Shown: positions 1 through 6,798, counted from the first letter of the stretch. The stretch is 6,892 bases of DNA from UBA3910 sp964626065 (GCA_964626065.1 CAZVDE010000070.1:1-6892), one strand, 5' to 3'. Numbers and translations: made by a program. Notes: generated by a model from the letters alone, not told the origin.

Positions 1-17
1 CCACGCTTGTCCGATTG

Positions 18-45
18 TTGACAAAAAGTCGTGACAAGTTATACT
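18..45 (+). promoter_or_regulatory. Sigma-A-type promoter of the RpiR-family regulator
   Basis: A perfect -35 box TTGACA lies at 18-23 and a -10 box TATACT at 40-45, separated by 16 bases. Transcription would start near 52, leaving a leader of about 65 bases before the regulator's start codon. An inverted repeat CTTGTC (6-11) / GACAAG (33-38) brackets the -35 box and could be an operator, possibly for autoregulation. The boxes are seen directly; the operator is an inference. Confidence 0.7.
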
Positions 46-117
46 TGAATTGAACGTACCCCTTGGGTCGCTGCGGCAAGGCGATCTGAAAACTAATTTT
101 CGCCGGAGGTGATGCTA

Positions 118-996
118 TTGAAAACGGTGGGAAAAACCGATCATGAAATCAACACCGCGGATCCACTAGTTGCAATCAAGGCCTCATATCAAAGCCTATC
201 ACCTGCTAATAAGAGAATCGCGGACTACGTTTTGAAAAATCCCACGGAGACAACGGAATTAAGTATTACGGCCTTGGCGGAAAAGTGCGGGGTGGGAGAG
301 GCAACCGTCATTAGATTCTGCCGCTGCCTCAAGTTCAACGGCTTCCAGGAATTGAAACTGTCCATAGCCCGTAACCTGGTCTCCCCCGTTTCGCATATTG
401 AACATCATATTGAAATATCGGATGATTTTCCTACAATCGTGGAAAAAATCACTCAGCGGTCATCAACAGTCTTCGCTAAAACCGCAAGCATTTTAGATTT
501 AGACGATTTGCAGCAAGCGATTGACATTTTAGCAAATTCCAAAAAGCGACTTCTATGCGGAATTGGGTTTTCCGGGCTGAGCGCCGCAACTGCGAATTAC
601 CAATTCATGCGTTTGGGTTTGGATTGCGAGTATCACCAAGACCTTCATTTTTCAAATATGAGGGCCTCTTCCTTGGGATCCGGCGATGCTTTGCTATGTT
701 TTTCGCACTCGGGCAGCACCAAGGATATGGTTAAATGCACCCAAATTGCGAAAGACGCGAAGGCTAAAACCATAGTTGTAACGAGTTTCCCGAGGTCCCC
801 CATCACTAGAAATGCCGATCTGGTCTTATGTACCAGCAGCCAGGAACATTCTATTTTTGGAGGAACATTCGCCGTGCGTTTATCGCAGTCATTCATCATC
901 TACCTACTTTACGTGGGCCTTGCGCTCTCTCTTGATGCAGAGGGCCTCGAGGCAAGTCTGAAAACGGCCGCAGCCGTATCGGATGAATTTTTCTAG
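118..996 (+). CDS. MurR/RpiR family transcriptional regulator (HTH + SIS domain)
   Basis: This is a DNA-binding regulator of the RpiR type, whose members usually sense a phosphorylated sugar or amino sugar through the SIS domain and control genes for its use. From the chosen start the protein is 292 residues, normal for the family. Residues 16-90 form the N-terminal RpiR helix-turn-helix domain, with the recognition segment around LAEKCGVGEATVIRFCR (53-69). Residues about 140-265 form the SIS (sugar isomerase) domain, with the phosphosugar-binding loop FSHSGSTKDMV (195-205). The ribosome binding site GGAGG (105-109) is 8 bases from TTG at 118, so TTG is preferred. GTG at 109 and ATG at 112 lie in or against that site. 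A near-consensus promoter precedes the gene and a hairpin terminator follows it. No sugar transport or metabolism gene lies beside it here, so the effector and targets cannot be named. The family call is firm; the regulon is unknown. Confidence 0.93.
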   Translation: MKTVGKTDHEINTADPLVAIKASYQSLSPANKRIADYVLKNPTETTELSITALAEKCGVGEATVIRFCRCLKFNGFQELKLSIARNLVSPVSHIEHHIEISDDFPTIVEKITQRSSTVFAKTASILDLDDLQQAIDILANSKKRLLCGIGFSGLSAATANYQFMRLGLDCEYHQDLHFSNMRASSLGSGDALLCFSHSGSTKDMVKCTQIAKDAKAKTIVVTSFPRSPITRNADLVLCTSSQEHSIFGGTFAVRLSQSFIIYLLYVGLALSLDAEGLEASLKTAAAVSDEFF

Positions 997-1056
997 TAGC
1001 CTTTACGCACCCCCTTCTGTTCTCCTTAGATCAAGATTAGGTGCATTTGCATAAAA

Positions 1057-1090
1057 CTGCGAGCCTCCATCATCCGGAGGCTTTCTGCAG
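1057..1090. terminator. Bidirectional terminator hairpin between convergent genes
   Basis: A stem AGCCTCC (1062-1068) / GGAGGCT (1076-1082) has a 7-base loop, with outer arms CTGC (1057-1060) / GCAG (1087-1090). On the plus strand the inner stem runs into TTTCT, which could end the regulator transcript about 60 bases after its stop. On the minus strand the complete stem runs into TTTTA. It therefore suits both converging transcripts. Confidence 0.6.
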
Positions 1091-1151
1091 CCCCGATAGT
1101 TAAGCCAAAGACGCAGCTGACGCCCTGCCGCTCCAAATTAACCCACCAAGC

Positions 1152-1217
1152 AAAAATCCCGCCCCAATGGGACGGGATAGTCTTGGTAGCACCCACTTCA
1201 ACCCTTAACGGAAGGTT
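1152..1217 (-). promoter_or_regulatory. T-box-like antiterminator/terminator module, orphan and lacking Stem I
   Basis: Read on the minus strand, this stretch has the order seen at the 3' end of a T-box leader. First is a small stem III-like hairpin (1217-1200) with a CCGTT loop. Next is a T-box-like core GGGTGCTACCAAGAC (1194-1180). Last is a terminator stem (1178-1156) containing the typical CGTCCC half, with 10 base pairs, a 3-base loop and a run of five T. In known T-boxes the core carries a UGGN bulge that pairs with the NCCA end of uncharged tRNA; here that position reads TGCT, which would not pair. The space upstream is only about 50 bases before the MATE gene, so the long Stem I with its specifier codon is missing. 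No gene follows on this strand. It looks like a decayed T-box remnant whose hairpin may now end the MATE transcript. The hairpin is certain; the T-box ancestry is inferred. Confidence 0.5.
1156..1178 (-). terminator. Rho-independent terminator downstream of the MATE gene
   Basis: A 10-bp GC-rich stem with one T-G wobble and a 3-base loop is followed on the minus strand by five T (1156-1152). It lies about 90 bases past the MATE stop codon and is the first strong terminator for that transcript. It is also the terminator half of the T-box-like module. Confidence 0.75.
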
Positions 1218-1266
1218 AGTTTTGGGAAACATCTCGGTGCAAACGGACACATCTTTTTGATCAGGC

Positions 1267-2643
1267 TTAAGCCGCTTGTTCCGGCGCATCCACCGGAATC
1301 TGGGCCCGTACCTTGGAACGGGCATAGAAAAATGTTGCCACCTGCCCGGCCCCTGCAATGGCCCAGCTTACGGGATAGCATAAAAAGAGCACAAAGATGG
1401 TTGGGTACCACTTAAAAATCGTTGCCAGCCACACGATGCGCATCAGGCAGTTTCCAACCAGCGTGCAGAGCATAGGCAAAACAGAAAAGCCCATGGCCCT
1501 GGATAAACCGGGAAATACACTCATAAAGCCACAGGTGAAATAGGCGGCCATCATTATTTTCATGCGCATCATGCCCAGGTCCACAACTTCGGGATTGGAA
1601 GTGTAAATGGCCAAGAGCGAACGGCCAAAAAATAGGATCAACCCACCCAAGATAATCCAGGTAGCAAAAATGAAGACCGCGGATACTTGGGCAATGGTAT
1701 CAATGCGATCGTACTCTTTGGCCCCCATGTTCTGGCCGGTAAAGGTGATTGCCGCGTTGTAGTAAGCATTCATAGTAGTTCCGAGAAAACTCTCCACATT
1801 GCCGGCGGCAGCACTGGCGGCCACCATCGTTGATCCAAAGGAGTTCACTGCGGACTGAATCAAAACATTGGAAATAGAAAAGAGCGAACTCTGCAATCCC
1901 GCCGGAAGGCCGATGCGTGTAATTTCCTTGAGCTTGTCCTTGTCGATTTTAAACCTGTCAAGGCTGAACCGCAGAGGCCCCGTGTTCCGCATCAGGCTTG
2001 TCATGATTAAAACCAGCGATAAATATTGGGAAATTACCGTGGCCCAGGCAACACCGGCCACTCCCATCCCAAAGGTTATTACGAATAATAGGTTGAAAAC
2101 GACGTTGACCGCACCCGAGACGCTCAGAAAATACATGGGCCGTTTGCTGTCCCCCGTGGCCCTCAGAATGGCCGCACCGAAATTGTAGATCATGCTGGCG
2201 GGCATGCCCAAAAAATAAATGCGCATGTAGCGCGCAGAAAGATCGATAATATCTGAAGGAGTCCCCATCCAGCGAAGCAGCGGTTGGCAAAAGGTTAAGC
2301 CGAGCGCTGTCACAATCAGGCCTGCAATCATGCTGATTCCAATGGAGGTATGGACCGAACGGCGGATTCCTTCCGCGTCGTGGGCTCCATAGTCGCGGGC
2401 AACTACCACGCTTGTACCGACCGAAAGACCCATAAACAAATTAACCATTAGGCTGATTAATGAACCGGTGGCGCCCACCGCCGCTAGCGATTGGCTGCCC
2501 GAAAAGCGGCCTACCACGACCATGTCAGCCGCGTTAAATAAAAGCTGCAGCACGTTCATGGCCATGATTGGCAGTGCAAACAGCAGCATTTGGCTAAATA
2601 AAGGCCCGCTGGTCATATCCAAGCGGCGAGTTGTAAGGGTCAT
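1267..2643 (-). CDS. MATE family efflux transporter
   Basis: This is an inner-membrane multidrug/toxin extrusion protein that would export organic compounds in exchange for Na+ or H+; the substrate is not predictable from sequence. The protein is 458 residues, a standard MATE length, and is hydrophobic throughout, consistent with twelve transmembrane helices in two MatE repeats (roughly 17-178 and 240-400). Family hallmarks include the N-terminal LPIMAMNVLQLLFNAADMVV, the following GRFSGSQSLAAVG, and GAAILRATGDSKRPMY in the middle of the first half. ATG at 2643 is chosen because AAGGAAG lies 9 bases upstream. An in-frame TTG at 2679 would add 12 lysine/arginine-rich residues but has no ribosome binding site. 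The last residues are a short charged tail. It is transcribed leftwards, convergent with the RpiR-type regulator, and separated from the next upstream gene by about 150 bases, so it probably has its own promoter. It appears intact. Confidence 0.95.
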   Translation of the reverse strand: MTLTTRRLDMTSGPLFSQMLLFALPIMAMNVLQLLFNAADMVVVGRFSGSQSLAAVGATGSLISLMVNLFMGLSVGTSVVVARDYGAHDAEGIRRSVHTSIGISMIAGLIVTALGLTFCQPLLRWMGTPSDIIDLSARYMRIYFLGMPASMIYNFGAAILRATGDSKRPMYFLSVSGAVNVVFNLLFVITFGMGVAGVAWATVISQYLSLVLIMTSLMRNTGPLRFSLDRFKIDKDKLKEITRIGLPAGLQSSLFSISNVLIQSAVNSFGSTMVAASAAAGNVESFLGTTMNAYYNAAITFTGQNMGAKEYDRIDTIAQVSAVFIFATWIILGGLILFFGRSLLAIYTSNPEVVDLGMMRMKIMMAAYFTCGFMSVFPGLSRAMGFSVLPMLCTLVGNCLMRIVWLATIFKWYPTIFVLFLCYPVSWAIAGAGQVATFFYARSKVRAQIPVDAPEQAA

Positions 2644-2732
2644 AGAAGAACGCTTCCTTTTTTTCGTGATACTCTTCAAGTTCGGTACTTAGTTGCGATT
2701 ACCTTTCGAAATATCCCGCTTGCAGCCTAAAT

Positions 2733-2753
2733 AACCCTTAGTTAACAAGGGTT
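2733..2753. terminator. Hairpin downstream of the TIGR04086 gene
   Basis: Perfect 7-base arms AACCCTT (2733-2739) and AAGGGTT (2747-2753) enclose the loop AGTTAAC. It lies about 40 bases past the stop of the small membrane protein gene and about 90 bases before the MATE start. On the minus strand the following run is interrupted (ATTTA), so it would be a weak terminator. It could instead be an operator for the MATE gene. Confidence 0.4.
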
Positions 2754-2790
2754 TTAATCTAGCCAAGATTTCTGTCTAATGCAGTTGCTG

Positions 2791-3183
2791 TCACTCTCTG
2801 GCCAGACCGCCTAGAATGCCTCCCAGTATCGCCACAAATCCCATGCGCATAAGCCTTTTCAACCACAGCCAGGTGGCGAAAAGGCCCTGGTTACCCCCAA
2901 ACCAGGTCAGCAGTAAAAAAGCACATACCCCCACTAACAGGCCGTGCAGCCAAGCCTTCCGTTCGCAGCGGCTTCCGGCCCACAGCGCTCCCGCCACTAC
3001 ACTGAGATGGGTCAATACATTCAGCAGGCGCGGGTGGCCCCGCCAGGAAGCGAAATACACAAACAGGGCCATAATGAAAGAGATTAGTGTCAGCAACAAC
3101 AGCATAAGCAATAAGCCCTGCAGCACCGCGAGCGGATGCAGGTTCGTTTTCAGCCTACCTTCACTTGTGTTTTTTTTGCCCAC
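2791..3183 (-). CDS. TIGR04086-type small integral membrane protein
   Basis: This is a 130-residue membrane protein of unknown function. It has a short basic N-terminus, then four hydrophobic segments at about 18-46, 54-71, 77-96 and 112-128. The small-residue-rich second helix (HLSVVAGALWAGSR), the WLHGLLVG stretch opening the third helix, and a glycine-rich last helix (GGILGGLA) match my memory of the TIGR04086/YrzE-type family of Firmicutes. No catalytic motif is visible. The start is GTG at 3183, with GGGGTGA 6 bases upstream. It lies only about 40 bases beyond the strong terminator of the EF-G-like gene and I could not find a clear promoter in that space, so its expression may depend on read-through or on a weak promoter. 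The coding region is sound; the family name is fairly likely, and the function is unknown. Confidence 0.82.
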   Translation of the reverse strand: MGKKNTSEGRLKTNLHPLAVLQGLLLMLLLLTLISFIMALFVYFASWRGHPRLLNVLTHLSVVAGALWAGSRCERKAWLHGLLVGVCAFLLLTWFGGNQGLFATWLWLKRLMRMGFVAILGGILGGLARE

Positions 3184-3215
3184 CGAAAATCACCCCATTA
3201 CAACCTATGATGGAC

Positions 3216-3250
3216 AAAAAAAAATATGCAGCCCCACGTGGGGCTGCATA
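3216..3250 (-). terminator. Strong rho-independent terminator of the EF-G-like gene
   Basis: A perfect 26-bp palindrome occupies 3225-3250, with a GC-rich core around CCCCACGTGGGG. On the minus strand it is followed by nine T (3224-3216). It starts 16 bases after the stop codon of the EF-G-like gene. The geometry is that of a textbook intrinsic terminator for leftward transcription. Confidence 0.92.
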
Positions 3251-3266
3251 GGGAACGCTTTTATTT

Positions 3267-5198
3267 TTACTCTTCTTCTTCTTTATTGGCCGCTATAATC
3301 TGTTCCGCAATTTGCGCCGGGACCTCTTCGTAGTGGCTGAACTCAGATGTAAACGAACCCCGCCCCTGTGTCATGGAGCGCAAATCAATGGCATATCTAA
3401 ACATTTCGGCCATAGGGACCTGGACACGAATCACCTGGTTGTTACGGCCCGGTTCCATGCCTAAAATCCTACCCCTCTTCTTATTCATATCGCCCATAAT
3501 ATCGCCCGTGTATGCTTCCGGCACCGTAATTTCCACATTCATTATGGGCTCCAACAGAACCGGCTTAGACTCCAAAAAACCTTTTCTGAAGGCCATACCG
3601 GCAGCAATTTTAAAGGCCATTTCAGAGGAATCCACCGCGTGGTAGGAACCGTCATAGAGCGAAACGCGCACACCCTCCACGGGGTACCCCGCCAATGGGC
3701 CTTCATCGAGAATCTCCCGAATGCCTTTTTCCACACCGGGAATGTACTGCCTCGGTACCGCTCCGCCGAAAATATCATCTACAAATTCTAAGCGATCCTC
3801 AACCTCCGGATCCGCCGGCGACAGCTCCAAAAACACATGTCCGTATTGGCCGCGCCCACCGGACTGTTTGCGGTGCCTGCCTTCCACNNNNNNNNNNNNN
3901 NNNNNNNNNNNNNNNNNNNNNNNNNNNNNNNNNNNNNNNNNNNNNNNNNNNNNNNNNNNNNNNNNNNNNNNNNNNNNNNNNNNNNNNATCGCCAAGGTCA
4001 TGGCCGGTTTGGGGAAAGCAATCGGTTTAATGGCAACCTTTTTATCCCTGGCAGATAGGGTATCATTAGTTGTGGTATCCTGAAGTTTAGCAACAGCACC
4101 CAGATCACCCGGTCCGATTTCACCCACCGTAATCTGGTCTTTGCCCTTAATCACAAACAGCTGGCCCACCCGTTCATCGCGCTCGGTGCGAACGTTGTAA
4201 ACGGTGCTGTCCGAGCGGAACGTCCCTGAAAACACCCTAAATAGAGTGAGTTTACCCACATAGGGGTCCGCCATAGTTTTATAAACCAAGGCGGAAAGCT
4301 GCGGGTCATCTGTGGCAATTATTAGTTCGTTACCTTCTGCATCCTTTCCCGCAATGGTTCGTTCGGCCGGCGATGGCATTCCCTGCACGAGATGATCCAA
4401 CAGCAAGGCGATACCGGTCGTATCCGCGGCGCTGCCGCAGAGCACCGGCACCATTTCGCCTGTTTGGGTACCGATTTTCACCGCCTGCTCGATTTCCGCA
4501 TTGCTTAATGTCTCGCCTTCTAAATATTTCATCATTAAATCATCGTCCGCCACCGCGGCCGCTTCGATCATTTCCTCGCGGGCTTCCTCCACTTCCCCTT
4601 CCATGTCGGCGGGGATGTCCGCTTCTTTTAGTTCATCTCCATCCTTGATGAAGGCTTTCATCTTCACCAAGTCAACTATGCCCTTAAACGTTTCGCCATC
4701 ACCAATGGGAAGCTGAATGGGTACGATTTTGGGGCCGAAATGCTCGCGTAGCTCTCCTAGGGCCTTTTTAAAATTAGCATTTTCGCGCTCCATCTTGTTG
4801 ACAAATATAGTGCGCGGCAGATTCGCTTCCTCAAGATATTCCCAGCTCTTTTCAGTGCCTACTTCGACCCCATTGGAGGCACACACGACCAATAGAGCAG
4901 AATCGGCCACCGTTAGGCCTGCAATCACATCGCCCACAAAGTCAAAGTATCCCGGCGTGTCCAGCACGTTAATTTTATGGTTTTTCCACTCCACCGGAGC
5001 AAGGGCGGTATTAATGGAAATATGACGGCGGGTTTCTTCAGGATCAAAATCTAGGACCGTATTACCGTCATCTACTCTTCCCAATCGATTGATGCCCTTA
5101 GCCACAAAAAGCATCGCTTCGGCAAGTGAAGTTTTGCCTGTCCCGCCATGGCCGACAAAAGCCACGTTTCGTAAAAACTCTGTGCCGTATTTTTTCAC
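3267..5198 (-). CDS. Elongation factor G-like translational GTPase (contains assembly gap)
   Basis: This cytosolic GTPase has the EF-G fold and belongs to the EF-G-like group that Clostridia often carry besides canonical fusA. A role in ribosomal translocation or rescue is presumed from the family and has not been shown for this group. Visible parts are the P-loop GHGGTGKT (16-23), switch I RRHISINTA (57-65) in place of the usual RGIT, switch II DTPGYFDF (80-87), G4 NKME (134-137), G5 CGSA (254-257), domain II (about 300-395), domain IV with GGRGQYGHV (447-455) and the tip SYHAVDSSEMAF (518-529), and domain V from about 550 with an acidic tail. Domain III falls in the 100-N gap. The known sequence gives 609 residues; adding the roughly 80 usually present there gives about 690, the normal length. 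The start is GTG 5198, with GGAGG 7 bases upstream. The frame is the same on both sides of the gap. NKME instead of NKxD is unusual. Confidence 0.92.
   Translation of the reverse strand: MKKYGTEFLRNVAFVGHGGTGKTSLAEAMLFVAKGINRLGRVDDGNTVLDFDPEETRRHISINTALAPVEWKNHKINVLDTPGYFDFVGDVIAGLTVADSALLVVCASNGVEVGTEKSWEYLEEANLPRTIFVNKMERENANFKKALGELREHFGPKIVPIQLPIGDGETFKGIVDLVKMKAFIKDGDELKEADIPADMEGEVEEAREEMIEAAAVADDDLMMKYLEGETLSNAEIEQAVKIGTQTGEMVPVLCGSAADTTGIALLLDHLVQGMPSPAERTIAGKDAEGNELIIATDDPQLSALVYKTMADPYVGKLTLFRVFSGTFRSDSTVYNVRTERDERVGQLFVIKGKDQITVGEIGPGDLGAVAKLQDTTTNDTLSARDKKVAIKPIAFPKPAMTLAXXXXXXXXXXXXXXXXXXXXXXXXXXXXXXXXXXVEGRHRKQSGGRGQYGHVFLELSPADPEVEDRLEFVDDIFGGAVPRQYIPGVEKGIREILDEGPLAGYPVEGVRVSLYDGSYHAVDSSEMAFKIAAGMAFRKGFLESKPVLLEPIMNVEITVPEAYTGDIMGDMNKKRGRILGMEPGRNNQVIRVQVPMAEMFRYAIDLRSMTQGRGSFTSEFSHYEEVPAQIAEQIIAANKEEEE
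3888..3987. other. Assembly gap of 100 N inside the EF-G-like gene
   Basis: Exactly 100 undetermined bases separate domain II from domain IV of the EF-G-like protein. The round number suggests a scaffold placeholder. By comparison with remembered EF-G proteins about 80 residues (near 240 bases) are missing between FPKPAMTLA and VEGRHRKQ, so the real gap is probably more than twice as long. Confidence 0.95.
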
Positions 5199-5243
5199 AC
5201 ATTCTCCTCCTCTTGATGAACCTCTTGGCTTGTTGCAAATCCA

Positions 5244-5273
5244 TTTATATTAATATACCACGCTTAATTTCAA
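5244..5273 (-). promoter_or_regulatory. Probable promoter of the EF-G-like gene
   Basis: On the minus strand TTGAAA (5273-5268) and TATAAA (5249-5244) are separated by 18 bases in an AT-rich stretch between the secreted-protein gene and the EF-G-like start. Alternative -10 hexamers overlap here (TATATT, TAATAT), so the exact boxes are uncertain. Confidence 0.45.
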
Positions 5274-5315
5274 CAAGATCACCGCAATTTCCTGCTGCAT
5301 ACGGAGAAAACATAA

Positions 5316-6674
5316 CTAGTGCATCCACCAGCCCCAACTCTTGCCCAGCCTTGCTTCGCGGCGAGCAGGATCAAGCTTGAACACCCAGCCAAATAATGGG
5401 AAAATTTCCGGACCCGCGTAGGGCATACCGTCTTTTTCAACGATTGTTCCCCCAAAAGGAATCCATAACCCGTTGCATTCAATCCGCTCTGACCGGGGGT
5501 TGATTCTCAAATGCTGCTGATCCTGCATAAAATACCAATCACCCAGTAGAAATACAGAAAATCCAAGTTCGGGGCCTATTTCTTTGAGATTAAAGTATAG
5601 CTGGCCATCATCTTCCTCATAAAACGATACCCGCCCCGTAATGTCTTTACCGTTTAGGAAAATACTCCATTCCCCCGAATCGGGCGCTAAGCGATAATAA
5701 TTGAACCCACAATCCCTGAGAATGAATTCCCCGGCAACATAAAAGACCTCGCACCCAAACACGCCCGGGACACACCACAATTGCGCTACCTCGGAGGTAT
5801 GAAGCTCGAACAAGGAGATGCCTGTCTTTGGCGAAGAGCTCAACAACCCCACACCGGGTATATAAAAAAGATACTCACCCAGGGCTGAGGCGTAAAAATG
5901 GCGGCTGTTAACCACTTCTCCATCTTTCCATTTCCAACCGTACAGCATTTTTTGGCTCGTGATAACAAGCCACTCGGGCGCATCCGCCAGCGGCAGCACC
6001 ACTAGGCTATCGATTGAACCCCAGGGATAGTTTTCCCAAAGAGTGACAAATTCTTGAACGTCCCAAGTTAATATCCCCACATAACCCGATGCATACGTAT
6101 AAATCACATCGAGTTGCCCGTCTTGGTTAATGTCAAGCACCTGCACGTTTGTGACCACTTCATGGGGGGGAGATTTCCAAAAAGGATATAAACGGCCTTC
6201 CCAGGAAATAAAAATCGTTATTTCCCCGCCTTCGGTTAAAGCGACAACATCGCCCCACCCATCACCATTTAGGTCGCATACTTCTAAGTAGCGTATCGAG
6301 TCCCATAAATAAATCGGTTCCGCTTCCCGTTTCCATTCGCCGCTGCGCAGCGAATAGAAATATAGACCACCTGCCCCGGCAGTACCCACAACGAGGTTAT
6401 GGCGCAAATCCCCCGTAAGATCACCTGCGGCCAGAGCGGTGATCTGCCCGGGAATACCGCTGATTAGTTCTTGATGCTCCTCGCCATCCACAAGATATAA
6501 GCTCTGCTCTTTGCCAAGCAAGCATTCTATCCGGCCCCTTTGGAAAAGGTCGGTAAATAACACCACTGCACCCCGCAGGTCCGGTTCATCCACGACTATG
6601 TAAGGAGAGGCTTCTGATATTCCCGCAAAGCAGAAACAGGTGGCTAAAATGAGTAAGAGGGCCCTCCGACGCAA
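5316..6674 (-). CDS. Secreted FG-GAP/VCBS repeat protein with C-terminal stalk (Cu-amine-oxidase-N-like) domain
   Basis: This predicted exported protein has no recognised enzyme motif. The start is TTG 6674, because GGAGG lies 7 bases upstream. This gives 452 residues opening with MRRRALLLILATCFCFAG, a signal peptide with likely cleavage after ISEA (residue 22). A TTG at 6695 would add 7 residues ahead of the signal but has no such site. Residues about 75-330 look like a beta-propeller of FG-GAP/VCBS repeats. Calcium-loop motifs DLNGDGWGDVVAL (134-146) and DINQDGQLDVIY (181-192) are clear, and a degenerate one, DLTGDLRHNLVVG (85-97), precedes them. Later blades have lost the acidic loop. Residues about 335-446 resemble the copper amine oxidase N-like stalk domain common in clostridial surface proteins, with FLNGKDI and FNLKEIGPELGFSVF. 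No sorting signal is seen. It is followed by the EF-G-like gene in the same direction but is probably transcribed separately. A wall-associated or adhesive role is only an inference. Confidence 0.85.
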   Translation of the reverse strand: MRRRALLLILATCFCFAGISEASPYIVVDEPDLRGAVVLFTDLFQRGRIECLLGKEQSLYLVDGEEHQELISGIPGQITALAAGDLTGDLRHNLVVGTAGAGGLYFYSLRSGEWKREAEPIYLWDSIRYLEVCDLNGDGWGDVVALTEGGEITIFISWEGRLYPFWKSPPHEVVTNVQVLDINQDGQLDVIYTYASGYVGILTWDVQEFVTLWENYPWGSIDSLVVLPLADAPEWLVITSQKMLYGWKWKDGEVVNSRHFYASALGEYLFYIPGVGLLSSSPKTGISLFELHTSEVAQLWCVPGVFGCEVFYVAGEFILRDCGFNYYRLAPDSGEWSIFLNGKDITGRVSFYEEDDGQLYFNLKEIGPELGFSVFLLGDWYFMQDQQHLRINPRSERIECNGLWIPFGGTIVEKDGMPYAGPEIFPLFGWVFKLDPARREARLGKSWGWWMH

Positions 6675-6739
6675 AATCAAACCTCCTTCCCCCAATCAAC
6701 CCGCCTTGTAATCTTTGCCAGATCCCTGCTAATTCCTTT

Positions 6740-6767
6740 AAAAAACCTACAGCAATTGCTGTAGGTT
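6740..6767 (-). terminator. Terminator downstream of tRNA-Pro
   Basis: A perfect 24-bp palindrome at 6744-6767 (core ACAGCAATTGCTGT) is followed on the minus strand by a run of six T ending at 6740. It starts about 32 bases beyond the CCA end of the tRNA and separates it from the secreted-protein gene. Confidence 0.82.
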
Positions 6768-6798
6768 CATCCTTCATACAAACGAATAAAAATAAAAA

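Noticed and set aside
159..171. GGATCCACTAGTT resembles part of a cloning-vector polylinker
   Set aside because: It lies inside an uninterrupted, natural-looking RpiR coding sequence, and the match ends after 13 bases, so chance is the better explanation.
994..1056. Five-codon minus-strand peptide frame with a GAAGGGGG site near 1000-1017
   Set aside because: Too short, no neighbour for it to lead into, and explained by chance purine richness.
1026..1358. Minus-strand reading frame of 110 codons over the MATE 3' end and intergenic region
   Set aside because: It overlaps the MATE gene in another frame, resembles no protein I know, and runs through the T-box-like hairpin and terminator.
2816..3298. 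Plus-strand frame of 160 codons opposite the TIGR04086 gene
   Set aside because: It is a composition-driven antisense frame across a terminator; the minus-strand frame has membrane helices, a ribosome binding site and a family match.
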